Below, one piece after another: positions 42,159 through 51,153 of a stretch of DNA of 64,000 bases (position 1 is the stretch's first letter; the number at the start of each line of letters is the position of its first letter). This DNA is from Bacteriovorax stolpii (lineage in GTDB: Bacteria; Bdellovibrionota; UBA2428). The stretch lies in contig CAMCVE010000008.1 of assembly GCA_945881775.1 (NCBI GenBank), positions 1 to 64,000 of the forward strand, in the 5' to 3' direction. The position numbers and the translations under genes were made by a program. The notes below the pieces were generated by a model. It saw only the letters and a list, made by a program, of their open reading frames with translations, was not told the origin of the DNA and did no database searches.

Positions 42159-42979
42159 AAGAGCAGGTCCAAACCGAGCCCCACAAAGGCCTCTCGATTG
42201 TTGAAGGCAATTTGAGGACGCCATGCGACGAGCTTGGGCTTTACGAGTCCAATCTCGTGAGTGATCAACGGTCCGATCGAAACCAAAAAATACGAAGGGC
42301 GCTCGTCGAAGTTTTCTGAGGGAGAACCGAGTCTCATCAGGATGCGCATCGCGCCCCCGAAACCAAAGAATTCGTTGTAGGGCCCGTAGTAGCGCAGTCC
42401 GTAACCAAGCCACACCCCGCTTGAATACACCCTCTCATCAGAACGAGTTTTTCTGAGCTCGAGAAGATGTCCGAAAAGCACTTCTGCATCGAGGGCTTTG
42501 TCGCGCCCCACGACCCAGTGATGACCTGCTCCCACACTCAGTTGCCAAGCCTCAGACACATTCAGAAGTGCTCCACTAATGTTCTTAAGAGAACCCGATC
42601 CTTTTATGAGATCGTTACTCAAGACAAAATAGAATTTTTTTTTCGCGGGACTGGCCTCGGTGCTCGATGTCTCGGAAGCCTCAGGAAGAAGATAATCAAG
42701 GTCTTCGGCGCGGATCCAACCTTCGGTCGTTCTAAAGGCGCGTCCAAAACACCAGCCGTCATCGCCACAAGTTCCAACTTCAAAAGGTGCTCCCGCTCGC
42801 ACCCAGGAATGCACGGCCGCCGAATCACCGGGATCAAGACGAAGCGTCGTATCTTTGACGGTGTAGACAATCATACCCGCGCGCACAGGACGTACAACGA
42901 AACCGACGCAGAGTAACAGTCCCCAGATTAAGATTCGTTTAGGAATCGCCGATAGCGAAGACATGGACATTCGAGGCAT
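42155..42979 (-). CDS. Secreted SH3-like/outer-membrane beta protein
   Basis: 274 aa; ATGs at 42979, 42970 and 42964 are all possible, since each keeps the signal peptide (IPKRILIWGLLLCVGFVVRPVRAG). An SH3-like N-terminal domain (KDTTLRLDPGDSAAVHSWVRAGAPFEV, then GWIRAEDLDYL) is followed by a beta-strand-rich C-terminal half that ends in GLGLDLLF, a terminal Phe as in outer-membrane barrels. It is convergent with the Mla-like cassette and could be its outer-membrane counterpart, but that is speculation. Confidence 0.72.
   Translation of the reverse strand: MPRMSMSSLSAIPKRILIWGLLLCVGFVVRPVRAGMIVYTVKDTTLRLDPGDSAAVHSWVRAGAPFEVGTCGDDGWCFGRAFRTTEGWIRAEDLDYLLPEASETSSTEASPAKKKFYFVLSNDLIKGSGSLKNISGALLNVSEAWQLSVGAGHHWVVGRDKALDAEVLFGHLLELRKTRSDERVYSSGVWLGYGLRYYGPYNEFFGFGGAMRILMRLGSPSENFDERPSYFLVSIGPLITHEIGLVKPKLVAWRPQIAFNNREAFVGLGLDLLF
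42929..42955 (+). promoter_or_regulatory. Candidate sigma-28 (FliA) promoter before the FlaG-like gene
   Basis: TAAGATTC, then 11 nt, then GCCGATAG. The -10 matches the FliA consensus GCCGATAA in 7 of 8 positions, the spacing is exact, and the -35 matches TAAAGTTT in 5 of 8. It lies 7 nt before the ATG, so transcription would begin at or near the start codon (leaderless). It also lies within the signal-peptide codons of the divergent gene. A chance match is possible. Confidence 0.4.
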
Positions 42980-43328
42980 TCAAAAAGCCAGAGCCTTTCT
43001 CGGGAGCATCATTGATGTTCGCCAGAAGCCTGTCAACGCCTCGAACGATCGAGATGCCCACCGCGATCAACACCAAGAGCGGCGTCAGTTTGCAAAACTG
43101 ACCGAGCCTCAGATCACGGAAGCTCTGGAAATCCTCGTGGAAAGTTTGGGAGCAAGCGGCCTTCAAGCCGAGCATCACAAAAGTCCCGAGGGCGACGTCT
43201 TTGTCGTTAAGGATTCAAGCGGCAAAGTCGTGCGCGAACTCAAAGGACTCCTCATCACCGATCTCTTCCTCAAAGGCCGCGCCTCTGAAGACACTTCATC
43301 GGGAACTCTTCTCAAACGCTCGGCCTGA
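42963..43328 (+). CDS. FlaG-like small protein
   Basis: 121 aa, hydrophilic, no signal or membrane segment. The second half (TEPQITEALEILVESLGASGL, then DVFVVKDSSGKVVRELKG) resembles the C-terminal part of FlaG, where a V-D-x-x-T/S-G-x-V-I/V-R strand pair closes the protein. The typical final P-P-E-E is missing, so similarity is weak. A candidate FliA promoter directly upstream supports a flagellar role. No SD is evident. Divergent from the secreted SH3-like gene with overlapping 5' ends. Confidence 0.6.
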   Translation: MDIRGIQKARAFLGSIIDVRQKPVNASNDRDAHRDQHQERRQFAKLTEPQITEALEILVESLGASGLQAEHHKSPEGDVFVVKDSSGKVVRELKGLLITDLFLKGRASEDTSSGTLLKRSA

Positions 43329-43459
43329 GAGTCTACACTCAGTCTACGCTTTGTTGCTGCCCCACCTTCTTCTTGAAGCTTAGTCGAAATAGAACCTTTC
43401 ATGGGCCGAGAGCCTACGGAACTTTGATCACTGGAATATCGCCGCTAACTCCGCCTTGA

Positions 43460-44770
43460 TCAGGGGCTCAGACGATTGAGCATGCGTGGGAAGGGAATGC
43501 ACTCACGCACGTGGGCCGTGCCACAAAGCCAAGCCGTGCAACGCTCAACACCCATGCCAAAGCCGCCGTGAGGAACAGACCCGAAGCGACGCAAATCGAG
43601 GTACCATTCGAAAACGTTCTGATCGAGCCCGTGCTCTTTGATCTTGCGAACAAGTGTTTCGATATTTTCTTCGCGCTGACCGCCACCGATAACCTCGCCG
43701 TAACCTTCTGGCGCGAGCATATCCACGCAAAGAGCGCTCACGGGATCTTCTGGATCTTCCTTCATATAGAAAGCTTTGATGGCCTTTGGGAAACGATGCA
43801 CAAAAATCGGCGTTTCAAACTTCTCGGTGAGGATCGTCTCATCACCGCCGCCGAAGTCCATTCCTTTTTTGAAACCGTCTTTCGACTCTTTTTCGAGAAT
43901 GGCTGCCGCTTCATTGTAGTGAAGGCGCGGGAAAGGCTTTTTGATTTTTTCGAGTTTCGAGATGTCGCGCTCGAGAGCCTCGAGTTCAGGCCTGCGCGTG
44001 CGCAAGACCCGCTGGACAATGTGGCAGATCATGTCTTCGGCGAGCTCCATGTTGCCCTCGAGATCCATGAAGGCAACTTCGGGCTCGAGCATCCAAAACT
44101 CTGTGAGGTGCCGACGCGTCTTAGATTTTTCTGCTCGGAAAGTTGGACCAAAAACATACGCTTTGCCAAACGCCATCGCGCCCGCCTCTCCGTAGAGTTG
44201 TCCGCTCTGGGTGAGGTAGGCTTTGTCATCATCGAAATAGTTCACTTCAAAGAGGTTGGTGGTTCCTTCGCAGGCTGCAGGCGTGAAGATAGGAGCGTCG
44301 AATCCCACGAAACCTTGGTTGTCGAAAAACTCTCGTGCGGCTGCGACGATCTCGCTGCGAATACGCAAGATCGCGTGTTGGCGCTTGGAGCGAATCCAAA
44401 CATGTCGGTTATTGAGGAGAAAATCAGGGCCGTGCTCCTTAGGAGAAATGGGATAGTTCACCGACTCCCCAAGAATTTTGAGTTCTTTAACCTGAAGCTC
44501 CCAACCTCCCGGTGCTTTAGGGGCTTTGACGATCTTGCCTTGAACTTCGACAGAAGATTCTTGGGTTGCTTTGCCGAAGGCCTCGAGCGCCGCATCGGAT
44601 GAATCTCCGGGGAAAAGCACTCCTTGAATCGTGGCGGTTCCGTCGCGCAATTGAAGAAACTTCACCTTGCCACTGGCGCGTGAGTTGTAGACCCAACCCT
44701 TGAGTGTCACGATGTCATTTTCTTGGCGTTTCCCTTGGAAGATGTCTTCGATGTAAAGCGTGGGTCTCAT
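43460..44770 (-). CDS. asnS: Asparaginyl-tRNA synthetase
   Basis: 436 aa class IIb synthetase charging tRNA-Asn. N-terminal OB-fold anticodon-binding domain ([31 protein letters not shown]), motif 2 in [28 protein letters not shown], and motif 3 [13 protein letters not shown]. The residues [12 protein letters not shown] and the length (below aspartyl enzymes of about 590) identify AsnS rather than AspS. Having asnS means Asn-tRNA need not be made by transamidation. The opposite strand of this gene carries a 363-aa shadow ORF. Confidence 0.95.
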   Translation of the reverse strand: MRPTLYIEDIFQGKRQENDIVTLKGWVYNSRASGKVKFLQLRDGTATIQGVLFPGDSSDAALEAFGKATQESSVEVQGKIVKAPKAPGGWELQVKELKILGESVNYPISPKEHGPDFLLNNRHVWIRSKRQHAILRIRSEIVAAAREFFDNQGFVGFDAPIFTPAACEGTTNLFEVNYFDDDKAYLTQSGQLYGEAGAMAFGKAYVFGPTFRAEKSKTRRHLTEFWMLEPEVAFMDLEGNMELAEDMICHIVQRVLRTRRPELEALERDISKLEKIKKPFPRLHYNEAAAILEKESKDGFKKGMDFGGGDETILTEKFETPIFVHRFPKAIKAFYMKEDPEDPVSALCVDMLAPEGYGEVIGGGQREENIETLVRKIKEHGLDQNVFEWYLDLRRFGSVPHGGFGMGVERCTAWLCGTAHVRECIPFPRMLNRLSP

Positions 44771-44800
44771 GACTTCTTTATTTACCCGGAAGATCCTATA

Positions 44801-45079
44801 ATGACCAGTATGTTGCCCGAGACGACAATCAAGTATCTTCTCAAAGGCGCCCTACTCCTCGCTCTTTTTACAGCTGTGGGCCAAGTAAGATTTTCCGAGC
44901 GCAGTCTCGAAGATCGCTATCACAGCTTTGTAAATTCAGACGGCTTTCAGACGTGGTTCTGGGCGATGGCGCTCCCCGTCACTTGGACGGGCGAAAAGAT
45001 TCAGCAAGGCTTTGCCTCACTCCGCAAAAAAGCAACGAACTCCAGCAACCTCAATGAGGCTGCGGAGTCCGCACGTTGA
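44801..45079 (+). CDS. Small inner-membrane protein of unknown function
   Basis: 92 aa from ATG 44801 (GGAAG upstream); the track start is earlier, inside the asnS antisense region. One hydrophobic helix (about 13-32, [20 protein letters not shown]). Then comes a soluble segment with aromatic residues ([20 protein letters not shown]) and a charged tail ([18 protein letters not shown]). Faces away from asnS. No family recognised. Confidence 0.6.
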   Translation: MTSMLPETTIKYLLKGALLLALFTAVGQVRFSERSLEDRYHSFVNSDGFQTWFWAMALPVTWTGEKIQQGFASLRKKATNSSNLNEAAESAR

Positions 45080-45099
45080 TCAGAACTATTTTATAAAAT

Positions 45100-45381
45100 T
45101 CAGCGCCCTTGCGGGGCCATCATCGCGTGAACTGCATTGCCCGCGGGGTTCGCACCCGGAGCCTGCTTCTGCTCAGGATTCTGCGAGGCCAAGAGGGCCT
45201 TACAGTTCTGAGTGCTCGCAGCTTCCGGTGAACTCGTGCAATTGCACAACGCTAAGATGCTCGCACTGTTGTCGCTGAGTTCGCCGACTTTCTGAGCCTG
45301 AGCCTCGGGCGTGAGCGCAACGAGCGCGCACCACACTAGACCCGTCCCAAGAACGGCGTAAGTTTTCTCTAAGAACATCAT
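45100..45381 (-). CDS. Small secreted cysteine-containing protein
   Basis: 93 aa (two consecutive ATGs, GGGGGT ribosome site). A signal peptide ends near LTPEAQAQ. The mature part is about 64 residues, low-complexity, with three cysteines (LALCNCTSSPEAASTQNC) that may bind metal or form disulfides, and an Ala/Gln/Pro-rich end. No family recognised. A candidate sigma-54 promoter lies 38 bp upstream, suggesting regulated, possibly surface-related, expression. Confidence 0.65.
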   Translation of the reverse strand: MMFLEKTYAVLGTGLVWCALVALTPEAQAQKVGELSDNSASILALCNCTSSPEAASTQNCKALLASQNPEQKQAPGANPAGNAVHAMMAPQGR

Positions 45382-45719
45382 GACCCCCTATTGCTTTGAA
45401 AAGCCTTTCCCTTAGAGATGCGAAGCTTGTGCCAGCCCTTCACAACTTCTTAATGTATTATAAGTATAAGTAATTATTATTAATAATCACAAGGACCACC
45501 CAGCAAGCAAAGAGCAAATCGTCCAAACTTTGGACACCTGAGTGCCCAGCTAATCATTCCCGACGTCGCTTCGCTGCCGAGCCGTCCACGCATTCGAGGT
45601 GCGCATCGGACCAGGAGAAGCAACGGATGGGCCGTCCTTTAGGGGAGATCGCTTGGTGCCAGGCCAGACTCCGGAGGGCGTCTTAAACCAAGACGTTCGG
45701 CGATAAAAATTGTCTGTCC
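45382..45719. other. Intergenic region with AT-rich palindrome
   Basis: 338 bp without a supported gene. The part near the small secreted gene holds the candidate sigma-54 promoter. Next to it is an AT-rich stretch with a TATAAT-like box on the minus strand and the near-palindrome ATTATTATTAATAAT. The remaining 200 bp are GC-rich and contain only a small hairpin (CGTCTT/AAGACG) near the end of the binding-protein gene. No ORF, RNA gene or repeat family was recognised. Confidence 0.5.
45419..45434 (-). promoter_or_regulatory. Candidate sigma-54 promoter of the small secreted protein
   Basis: Minus-strand TGGCAC-AAGCT-TCGCA keeps the invariant GG and GC with the exact 10-nt spacing and matches the consensus except T to C in the -12 element. 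It ends 38 bp upstream of the ATG. Weaker than the pilA promoter, but correctly placed. Confidence 0.5.
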
Positions 45720-46865
45720 CTAGTTCGCGCTCTGAATTTGGCGGAAGCGAGGGATGCCCGATTGTGTGGTCTCAAGCACCAGCACGTCTCTCTGCGGAGT
45801 GGAGTCGGATCTAAACTGAAGTTTGCCACTCACACCCTCGAAAGGGAGAGAGGCTTTAAGCACTTTCTGCAAGGGAACCTCTGCTCGAAAGCCCGCTCGG
45901 GCAAAGGCCTGACCTAAAACTGAGACAGCCTCGTAACTGAGGGCCTCAAGAGTACTTGGCTCAGAAGCATGAGCCTCTTGAAACCGGTCCACAAAAACGC
46001 GACTCCCCTTAAAACTGCTCGAATACACATCCGCAAAGAAATGTCCGATGGGGCCCGGGGCCTTCCCCTTGTCGAGGCTGAACCCCCAAGAAGAAGCGCC
46101 CAAGAAAATTGCAGGGACTCCCTGACTCGGCGCCGGGTCCAAAATTGCGCGCGCCGCCTCCCAGGAACTCGTCGGAAGACTCACGACGTCGGGTTTGAGT
46201 TTGGCGATCTCACCCAAAAGCTTCGGCGATTCCTCTGCGAACGAAACAAAACTCATTCGCGCCAAGGTTTTCATCTTCTTCTTTGAGCTCGCTTTGAGAA
46301 ATCCCTCGTTGAAAGATTTGGAAGCATCGGAGGTGGCCTCGTCGACAACAATCACGCTCCTGGCCGACAGTTTGCTTGCCGCAAAATTTGCAAGAGCCTC
46401 ACCCAAACGAAAGTCTTCAACACGCAAAAATCTGGTGTTCTTATCGGCACCCCAATTGGACGCGCGGGCCAGAGGAACAACAAAAGCGATCCCAGCCGCC
46501 GAGAACAAAGACGCAGCCGCAGTCGCCCCAGCAAGAAAGGAAGGGCCCACGACAGCCTGCACTTTATGCTCCCGCACCAAGGACTCTGCCCGCTGGGAAG
46601 CTGCTTCGGCGCGGGACTCGTCATCGACAAAAACAAGCTGCAGTCGAGCGTGCCCCGCGTGCTTGGCATCAAAATCTTTAGCGGCGAAGACAGCGGCGCG
46701 GCGCATCTCGACGCCGGAGCTCTTGAGATCCCCTGTATCCGAGACCAACACGCCCACTTTGAACACCTTGACGGGCGCTGCGCGGAGCGCGTGAGGCTGC
46801 GGCAGAGTGAACAACGCTATGCCCAGAAAAATACGAGCTAAGCCCTTAACTTTTGAACCTCTCAT
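45720..46865 (-). CDS. Periplasmic substrate-binding protein (type 1, LivJ-like)
   Basis: 381 aa. Signal peptide (ARIFLGIALFTLPQPHALRAA), then a two-lobe Leu/Ile/Val-binding-protein fold: VFKVGVLVSDTGDLKSSGVEMRRAAVFAAKDFD, QAVVGPSFLAGATAAASLFSAAGIAFVVPLARA, and TLEALSYEAVSVLGQAFARAG. No permease or ATPase genes adjoin it, so it may be a stand-alone sensor or an orphan receptor. The ligand is unknown; such proteins range from amino acids to penicillin-binding activators (LpoA-like). Confidence 0.85.
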   Translation of the reverse strand: MRGSKVKGLARIFLGIALFTLPQPHALRAAPVKVFKVGVLVSDTGDLKSSGVEMRRAAVFAAKDFDAKHAGHARLQLVFVDDESRAEAASQRAESLVREHKVQAVVGPSFLAGATAAASLFSAAGIAFVVPLARASNWGADKNTRFLRVEDFRLGEALANFAASKLSARSVIVVDEATSDASKSFNEGFLKASSKKKMKTLARMSFVSFAEESPKLLGEIAKLKPDVVSLPTSSWEAARAILDPAPSQGVPAIFLGASSWGFSLDKGKAPGPIGHFFADVYSSSFKGSRVFVDRFQEAHASEPSTLEALSYEAVSVLGQAFARAGFRAEVPLQKVLKASLPFEGVSGKLQFRSDSTPQRDVLVLETTQSGIPRFRQIQSAN

Positions 46866-46903
46866 GTCCGATCAGATACTAGAGACCCAAAAAGGAGCTG
46901 GCA

Positions 46904-47125
46904 ATGGCAGGAGCACAAGAACCCAACGGAAAGAACTCATTGGTCGGAGAATTTTTGCTTGCGCTAGCCCGGGCACCCGAACCCATCCAAGAAGCCATTA
47001 TCATCTGGGGCCTCAAAAAGATGCAGCCTTTTGCGGGCGAACTGATCGCCCCCTACCCGATGATGAGTCACATGGTAAAAATTCTGCGCATCGATGCTAA
47101 CGACGAAACTCCTAAAAAGTCCTAA
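46904..47125 (+). CDS. Small cytoplasmic protein of unknown function
   Basis: 73 aa with a strong AAGGAG site 7 nt before the ATG. Contains EFLLALARAPEPIQEAIIIWGLKKMQPFAGELIAPYP, which reads like two short amphipathic helices. No signal or anchor. It ends just before the alpha/beta-hydrolase and may be co-transcribed. No family recognised. Confidence 0.6.
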   Translation: MAGAQEPNGKNSLVGEFLLALARAPEPIQEAIIIWGLKKMQPFAGELIAPYPMMSHMVKILRIDANDETPKKS

Positions 47126-47138
47126 TTCCAAGACACAC

Positions 47139-48050
47139 ATGCGCTTGTTGCTCGACGCTATTGAATCCGGATACGCGACAAGCTTCGACGGGACGCCCAT
47201 TTTTTGGGAGCGCCATGGCCCCCGCCTCGACGATGCAATAGCTCTACGCCCCTTAATGTTTTGCTACGGGCTTGTTTGCAGCATGAACCAGTGGCGCCAT
47301 CAGATCGAGCGCTACTCGGCAGCCGGCCATCCCTGCATCCTCCTCGACTATCGCGGGCACCACCGTTCCGGAAACCCCGCCGATCCGCAACTCCTCAACA
47401 TCAGCGCGCTCGCCAAAGATGTCTCCGCAGTCGTGCATCACCTCGGGATCAAGAAGCCTTTGCAGATCTGGGGACACAGCATGGGTTGCAATGTGGTCAT
47501 CGAGTTCGCCATCGCAGAGCCCGCGCTTTGCCAGAGCCTCATCCTATGTTGCGGCACACCCGACAACCCCTTCAACCAAATGCTTGGTTCGCAGATCCCA
47601 GCAAAACTGAGCGGCAAACTTTTTGATTTTATGAAAAGCTACCCTGAGCCGATCCTAAAAGCATGGGATGCTTTCAGGGCGCGCCCCGCAATGACACACA
47701 TCTCTGCCTATCTCGCTGGATTCAACACCAGCGCGAGCACGCGTGACGACATTCAGGCCTACGCCGAAGCGGTGTGCGACGTGAGCAGCGAAACCTTCTT
47801 TGCCCTCCTCGAAGACATGAGCCGCGGACACACCCGCGCGGTGTTGCCTCGGGTCAAGGTCCCGGCCCTCGTGGTGGCGGGCGCACTTGACCGCGTAACT
47901 CCGCCCTCCGAGCAACGCGCGCTTGCTGAGCTTTTGCCCGATGCCACATACGTCGAAATTCCCGCGGGATCTCACAACGTCCAATTAGATTTTGGCGAAT
48001 ATGTGGGACTGAAAGTCGAAGAGTTTTGGCGCAAACGCGGACTCGACTAG
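47139..48050 (+). CDS. Alpha/beta-hydrolase fold protein
   Basis: 303 aa from ATG 47139; ATG 47094 would add 15 residues overlapping the previous gene and neither has a clear ribosome site. Features: ILLDYRGHHRSG after the substrate strand, nucleophile elbow WGHSMGCNVVIEF, acid strand LVVAGALDRVTPP and the histidine strand EIPAGSHNVQLDF. Close to MhpC/haloperoxidase-type hydrolases. Substrate unknown. Confidence 0.85.
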   Translation: MRLLLDAIESGYATSFDGTPIFWERHGPRLDDAIALRPLMFCYGLVCSMNQWRHQIERYSAAGHPCILLDYRGHHRSGNPADPQLLNISALAKDVSAVVHHLGIKKPLQIWGHSMGCNVVIEFAIAEPALCQSLILCCGTPDNPFNQMLGSQIPAKLSGKLFDFMKSYPEPILKAWDAFRARPAMTHISAYLAGFNTSASTRDDIQAYAEAVCDVSSETFFALLEDMSRGHTRAVLPRVKVPALVVAGALDRVTPPSEQRALAELLPDATYVEIPAGSHNVQLDFGEYVGLKVEEFWRKRGLD

Positions 48051-48079
48051 CCCGGAGACTGCGCCTAGTCTCTGGATCC

Positions 48080-49051
48080 ATGAAACGCAGTCTCTCAGGC
48101 ATCAAGCCCACCGGAACCCCGCACCTCGGGAACTACCTCGGCATGATTGGACCCGCGATCTCCCTGCAAAAAACTCACGAGACTTTCTATTTCATTGCGA
48201 ACTACCATGCCCTCACCTCAGTGCGCGACGCGAAAGCCCTTCGTCTCGACACCTTGAGTGTCGCCGCTCAGTTTCTTGCTTTTGGACTCGATCCTTCAAA
48301 TGGCGCCTTCTACCGGCAGTCGGACGTGCCCCAGGTGACGGAGCTCTCCTGGGTCCTAAGCTGCATGACCTCGATGGGCGACCTCACTCGAGCCCATGCT
48401 TACAAGGCTGCCAAGGACCGCGGAGAAGAAGGGGCCATCAACTTGGGCGTGTTTTCCTACCCCGTTCTGATGGCCTCAGACATTATCCTCTTCGACAGCG
48501 ACGTGGTTCCCGTGGGCCAGGACCAAGTGCAGCACATCGAGATGGCTCGTGGCATGGCCCAGCGTTTTAATCACTACTTCGGAGAGACCCTGAAAGAGCC
48601 CGTCGAACTTGTGCAGTCGAGTGTTGCCGTGGTTCCGGGCATCGACGGACGAAAAATGAGCAAGAGCTACAACAACGGGATCGAGCCTTTGGCCGCCACC
48701 AAGGAACTCAAAAAACAAGTCATGGCGATCGTGACCGACTCCAAAGGTCTCGAAGACAAAAAAGACCCTGAAACCTGTAATATCGTGAACCTCTATAAAT
48801 TTTTCGCAAGTCCCGAAGAGCTCGAATCGATGAAGTCCAGTTACCGCGCGGGAGGATACGGTTACGGCCACGCGAAGCTTGCCCTGCTCGAAAAAATCGA
48901 GTCGCGCTTCTCGCCCGCTCGCGAGAAGTACAATGATTTCATGAAGCGTCCCGACGACCTTGAAGACATTCTCAAGGACGGATCCAAAAAGGCTCGAAAA
49001 GTGGCCGAAGGCGTTCTAGATAGAACCCTGAAAGCTTGCGGTATCCGATGA
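48080..49051 (+). CDS. trpS: Tryptophanyl-tRNA synthetase
   Basis: 323 aa from ATG 48080; the track start is 18 codons earlier inside the hydrolase. Class Ic synthetase: HIGH-type motif HLGN (15-18), KMSKS loop GRKMSKSYNN, and the dimer region GQDQVQHIEMARGMAQRFN. Downstream pgpA overlaps as ATGA, so the two are co-translated. Confidence 0.95.
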   Translation: MKRSLSGIKPTGTPHLGNYLGMIGPAISLQKTHETFYFIANYHALTSVRDAKALRLDTLSVAAQFLAFGLDPSNGAFYRQSDVPQVTELSWVLSCMTSMGDLTRAHAYKAAKDRGEEGAINLGVFSYPVLMASDIILFDSDVVPVGQDQVQHIEMARGMAQRFNHYFGETLKEPVELVQSSVAVVPGIDGRKMSKSYNNGIEPLAATKELKKQVMAIVTDSKGLEDKKDPETCNIVNLYKFFASPEELESMKSSYRAGGYGYGHAKLALLEKIESRFSPAREKYNDFMKRPDDLEDILKDGSKKARKVAEGVLDRTLKACGIR

Positions 49052-49590
49052 AAAAACCAATCACACCCCAACCCATCTCCAGCCCTGCAAAGCGCTTTGC
49101 AATTCTTGGCCTGAGCTCGGGATTGGGTCTTGGCTACGCACCCATCGCGTCCGGCACCTTCGGATCGCTCCTTGGTATTCCCTTTGGACTCTGGCTCCTT
49201 CAGTACCCCTCGTGGATGTCTCTCATTTTGCTCAGTGTCCTTGTTCTCGTGACGGCACCCATTGTTGAGCGCGCCTGCAAGCATTGGGGTCAAATGGATT
49301 CTGGTCGCGTTGTGTGGGACGAAGTCATTGGACAAGCGATTGCCCTGCTTGGTTTGCGGGGCCCTATCTACTCACAACTGCAGGTTGATTCTTCACGATT
49401 CGTATTCCCCGAATGGACTGCGGTGCTCGTTGCTTTCTTAGCGTTCCGCGTCTTCGACATCTTCAAACCCTATCCTGCCCGTTCCTTTGATCGCCGCGAC
49501 ACCGGATACGGCGTGATCCTGGATGACGTTGTTGCAGGTCTCTATGCCGCTATCACGGTTTGGTGTCTGATCAAAATCCGCTGGCTCTGA
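49048..49590 (+). CDS. pgpA: Phosphatidylglycerophosphatase A
   Basis: 180 aa. Membrane phosphatase that makes phosphatidylglycerol from PGP. The family motifs are visible: GLGLGYAPIASGTFGSL, the acidic metal site WDEVIGQ, and FRVFDIFKPYPARSFDR..GYGVILDDVVAGLY. Four membrane helices. ATGA overlap with trpS. A tRNA gene follows 50 bp later. Confidence 0.94.
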   Translation: MKKPITPQPISSPAKRFAILGLSSGLGLGYAPIASGTFGSLLGIPFGLWLLQYPSWMSLILLSVLVLVTAPIVERACKHWGQMDSGRVVWDEVIGQAIALLGLRGPIYSQLQVDSSRFVFPEWTAVLVAFLAFRVFDIFKPYPARSFDRRDTGYGVILDDVVAGLYAAITVWCLIKIRWL

Positions 49591-49640
49591 GACGTTGACG
49601 AAAGACCCTTCACGGCATAAACATTTTGCAGTCCCTGCAC

Positions 49641-49726
49641 GGAGGGGTAGGATAATTGGTAATCCAGCAGATTCGAAATCTGCCGCCCTAACAGGCTTGC
49701 GAGTTCGAGTCTCGCCTCCTCCGCCA
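49641..49726 (+). tRNA. tRNA-Ser (anticodon CGA)
   Basis: 86 nt with encoded CCA. Acceptor stem GGAGGGG/CTCCTCC (one G-T), D-stem GGAT/ATCC, anticodon stem GCAGA/TCTGC with loop TTCGAAA giving anticodon CGA, a long class II variable arm (GCC..GGC stem), and T-stem GCGAG/CTCGC with loop TTCGAGT. The discriminator base is G, as in tRNA-Ser. It decodes UCG codons. The ORF at 49595 that runs through it is spurious upstream of 49739. Confidence 0.96.
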
Positions 49727-49738
49727 CTTCCCCTACGC

Positions 49739-50467
49739 ATGAGCCAAAACTTGAAATCACTTCTACTGTTCTCGGGGCTCCTTTCGGCGCTTTGCGAAGC
49801 AAAGAGTGTCACAACCAATTCGGTGATCATCGACAATGCGCCCGCATGGGTGAGTGAGTATTCGGTCCAAAGTGTCGTGGACCGCATCGAATCGAGACTC
49901 GAATGGAGTATTCACCGCACACGCGCGACGTTTTATGCAGACCAAGCCCTGTTCATCTCGAAATTCAACGGCCGTGCCGCACCCGACATTCTCGCCTTTA
50001 CCAAGCGCAATGATCTTTCGATTCATCTTGGTCCAAGAATCAAGAAGGAAAACTTCGCAGGAGTCTTTGGTCACGAACTCGCCCACGTCATCCTTTTCCA
50101 GAAGTACAAAGATGCGATTCCACCCTGGCTCACGGAAGGTCTCTGCAACAGCGTCGCTGGCAACGAAAAAATCAGCTACGTATGGCTAGCAGCGCAAGAA
50201 CCGCGCTTCGATATTTCGACACTCGCACACCCTTACGACAAACAAAACAAAAACCGCGCGGATCTTCACTACCGCGCCTCACTCGCTGTCGTAAAAATGC
50301 TCGAAAAAAAATGTCCCGACTTCAGAGAGCTCCTGAACCTTTCTCTGAAGAGCAAACTCGCAGACTTTCTGCCGACCTACTGCAACATCTCCGATCTCAA
50401 TACGACCTTTTGGATCTTCGTGGATTCAGAGGCGAAGAAAGAAAAACGTCAGTCCTCCGGGAACTAA
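49739..50467 (+). CDS. Secreted peptidase-MA-like metallohydrolase
   Basis: 242 aa from ATG 49739, 13 bp after the tRNA. Signal peptide (LKSLLLFSGLLSALCEA). Zinc motif GHELAHVILF (His112, Glu113, His116) followed by PPWLTEGLCNSVAG, in which the Glu of WLTEG is the expected third ligand. This is the gluzincin/peptidase-MA pattern. Short for the family, with a Cys pair near the C-terminus. Likely a periplasmic or cell-envelope peptidase, substrate unknown. Confidence 0.83.
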   Translation: MSQNLKSLLLFSGLLSALCEAKSVTTNSVIIDNAPAWVSEYSVQSVVDRIESRLEWSIHRTRATFYADQALFISKFNGRAAPDILAFTKRNDLSIHLGPRIKKENFAGVFGHELAHVILFQKYKDAIPPWLTEGLCNSVAGNEKISYVWLAAQEPRFDISTLAHPYDKQNKNRADLHYRASLAVVKMLEKKCPDFRELLNLSLKSKLADFLPTYCNISDLNTTFWIFVDSEAKKEKRQSSGN

Positions 50468-50477
50468 ACCGTCTCAC

Positions 50478-51071
50478 TCAACCTTCCGAGAGGTGCCCCT
50501 TGTTCACCGCATCCTCCACCAATCGCGCAGCGAAGTCCCAGAGAGTTTTTGAAGCGCCTTCGATCTTGCGATTCTTCTCGAGGACCTGACTTTTCACAAT
50601 GCCGTGTTTTTTCCAGGAATGTCCTTCGGTTTTCGAATTGGCGATGAGAGGGAGCAAACGATCAAGGCCCGCAACAAAGCGCGATTCGGGACAGTTCAAG
50701 CACTCGAACTCTATCCAAATCGAGCGAAGTTCAGCATCCAAGGGAGCCGGCAGGAGCCCAAATATTCTTTCTGCTGCGGCCTCTTCGCGAGCTTGTTTGT
50801 CGAGACTTGCGACCGTGTCGTAGACAAAGGTGTCACCGGCATCGATTTCAACGATGTCATGCACGAGGGCCATTTTGAGAGCTCTCGAGAGATCGATTTT
50901 TTCTTCGGTGAATGGAGACAGCACCAGCACAGCCATCGCGAGGTGCCAAGAATGTTCCGCGGTGTTTTCACGACGTGCGCCATCATAAACAAGCGTCTGC
51001 CGGAGAACACCTTTGAGACGATCGATCTCTTCAACAAATTGGAGGCTCTGGAGAGCAGAATCTAGCTTCAT
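50478..51071 (-). CDS. HD-domain hydrolase (YfbR/HDDC2-like)
   Basis: 197 aa from ATG 51071 (GAGAGGC upstream). HD phosphohydrolase: first His in ENTAEHSWHLAMAV (His40), HD pair in LVHDIVEIDAGD (His71, Asp72), and a later Asp in FVAGLDRLLPLI. This matches the YfbR/HDDC2 subgroup, which dephosphorylates 5'-deoxynucleotides. Divergent from the nitronate-monooxygenase-like gene. Confidence 0.86.
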   Translation of the reverse strand: MKLDSALQSLQFVEEIDRLKGVLRQTLVYDGARRENTAEHSWHLAMAVLVLSPFTEEKIDLSRALKMALVHDIVEIDAGDTFVYDTVASLDKQAREEAAAERIFGLLPAPLDAELRSIWIEFECLNCPESRFVAGLDRLLPLIANSKTEGHSWKKHGIVKSQVLEKNRKIEGASKTLWDFAARLVEDAVNKGHLSEG

Positions 51072-51153
51072 AGAGCCTCTCTTTATCCCCCTCGGTGACG
51101 CTTTGCGAAGAATTTTCACCCCTCACTCACACAACTCTTACAGCGACGAAGGC

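Noticed and set aside
43511-44602. 363-aa plus-strand ORF opposite asnS
   Set aside because: Antisense shadow of a conserved synthetase gene; no independent evidence.
45460-45495. AT-rich palindrome as a replication origin
   Set aside because: No DnaA boxes, iterons or replication genes are near it.
49595-49738. N-terminal extension of the metallohydrolase ORF
   Set aside because: It reads through the tRNA-Ser gene; the signal peptide begins at 49739.
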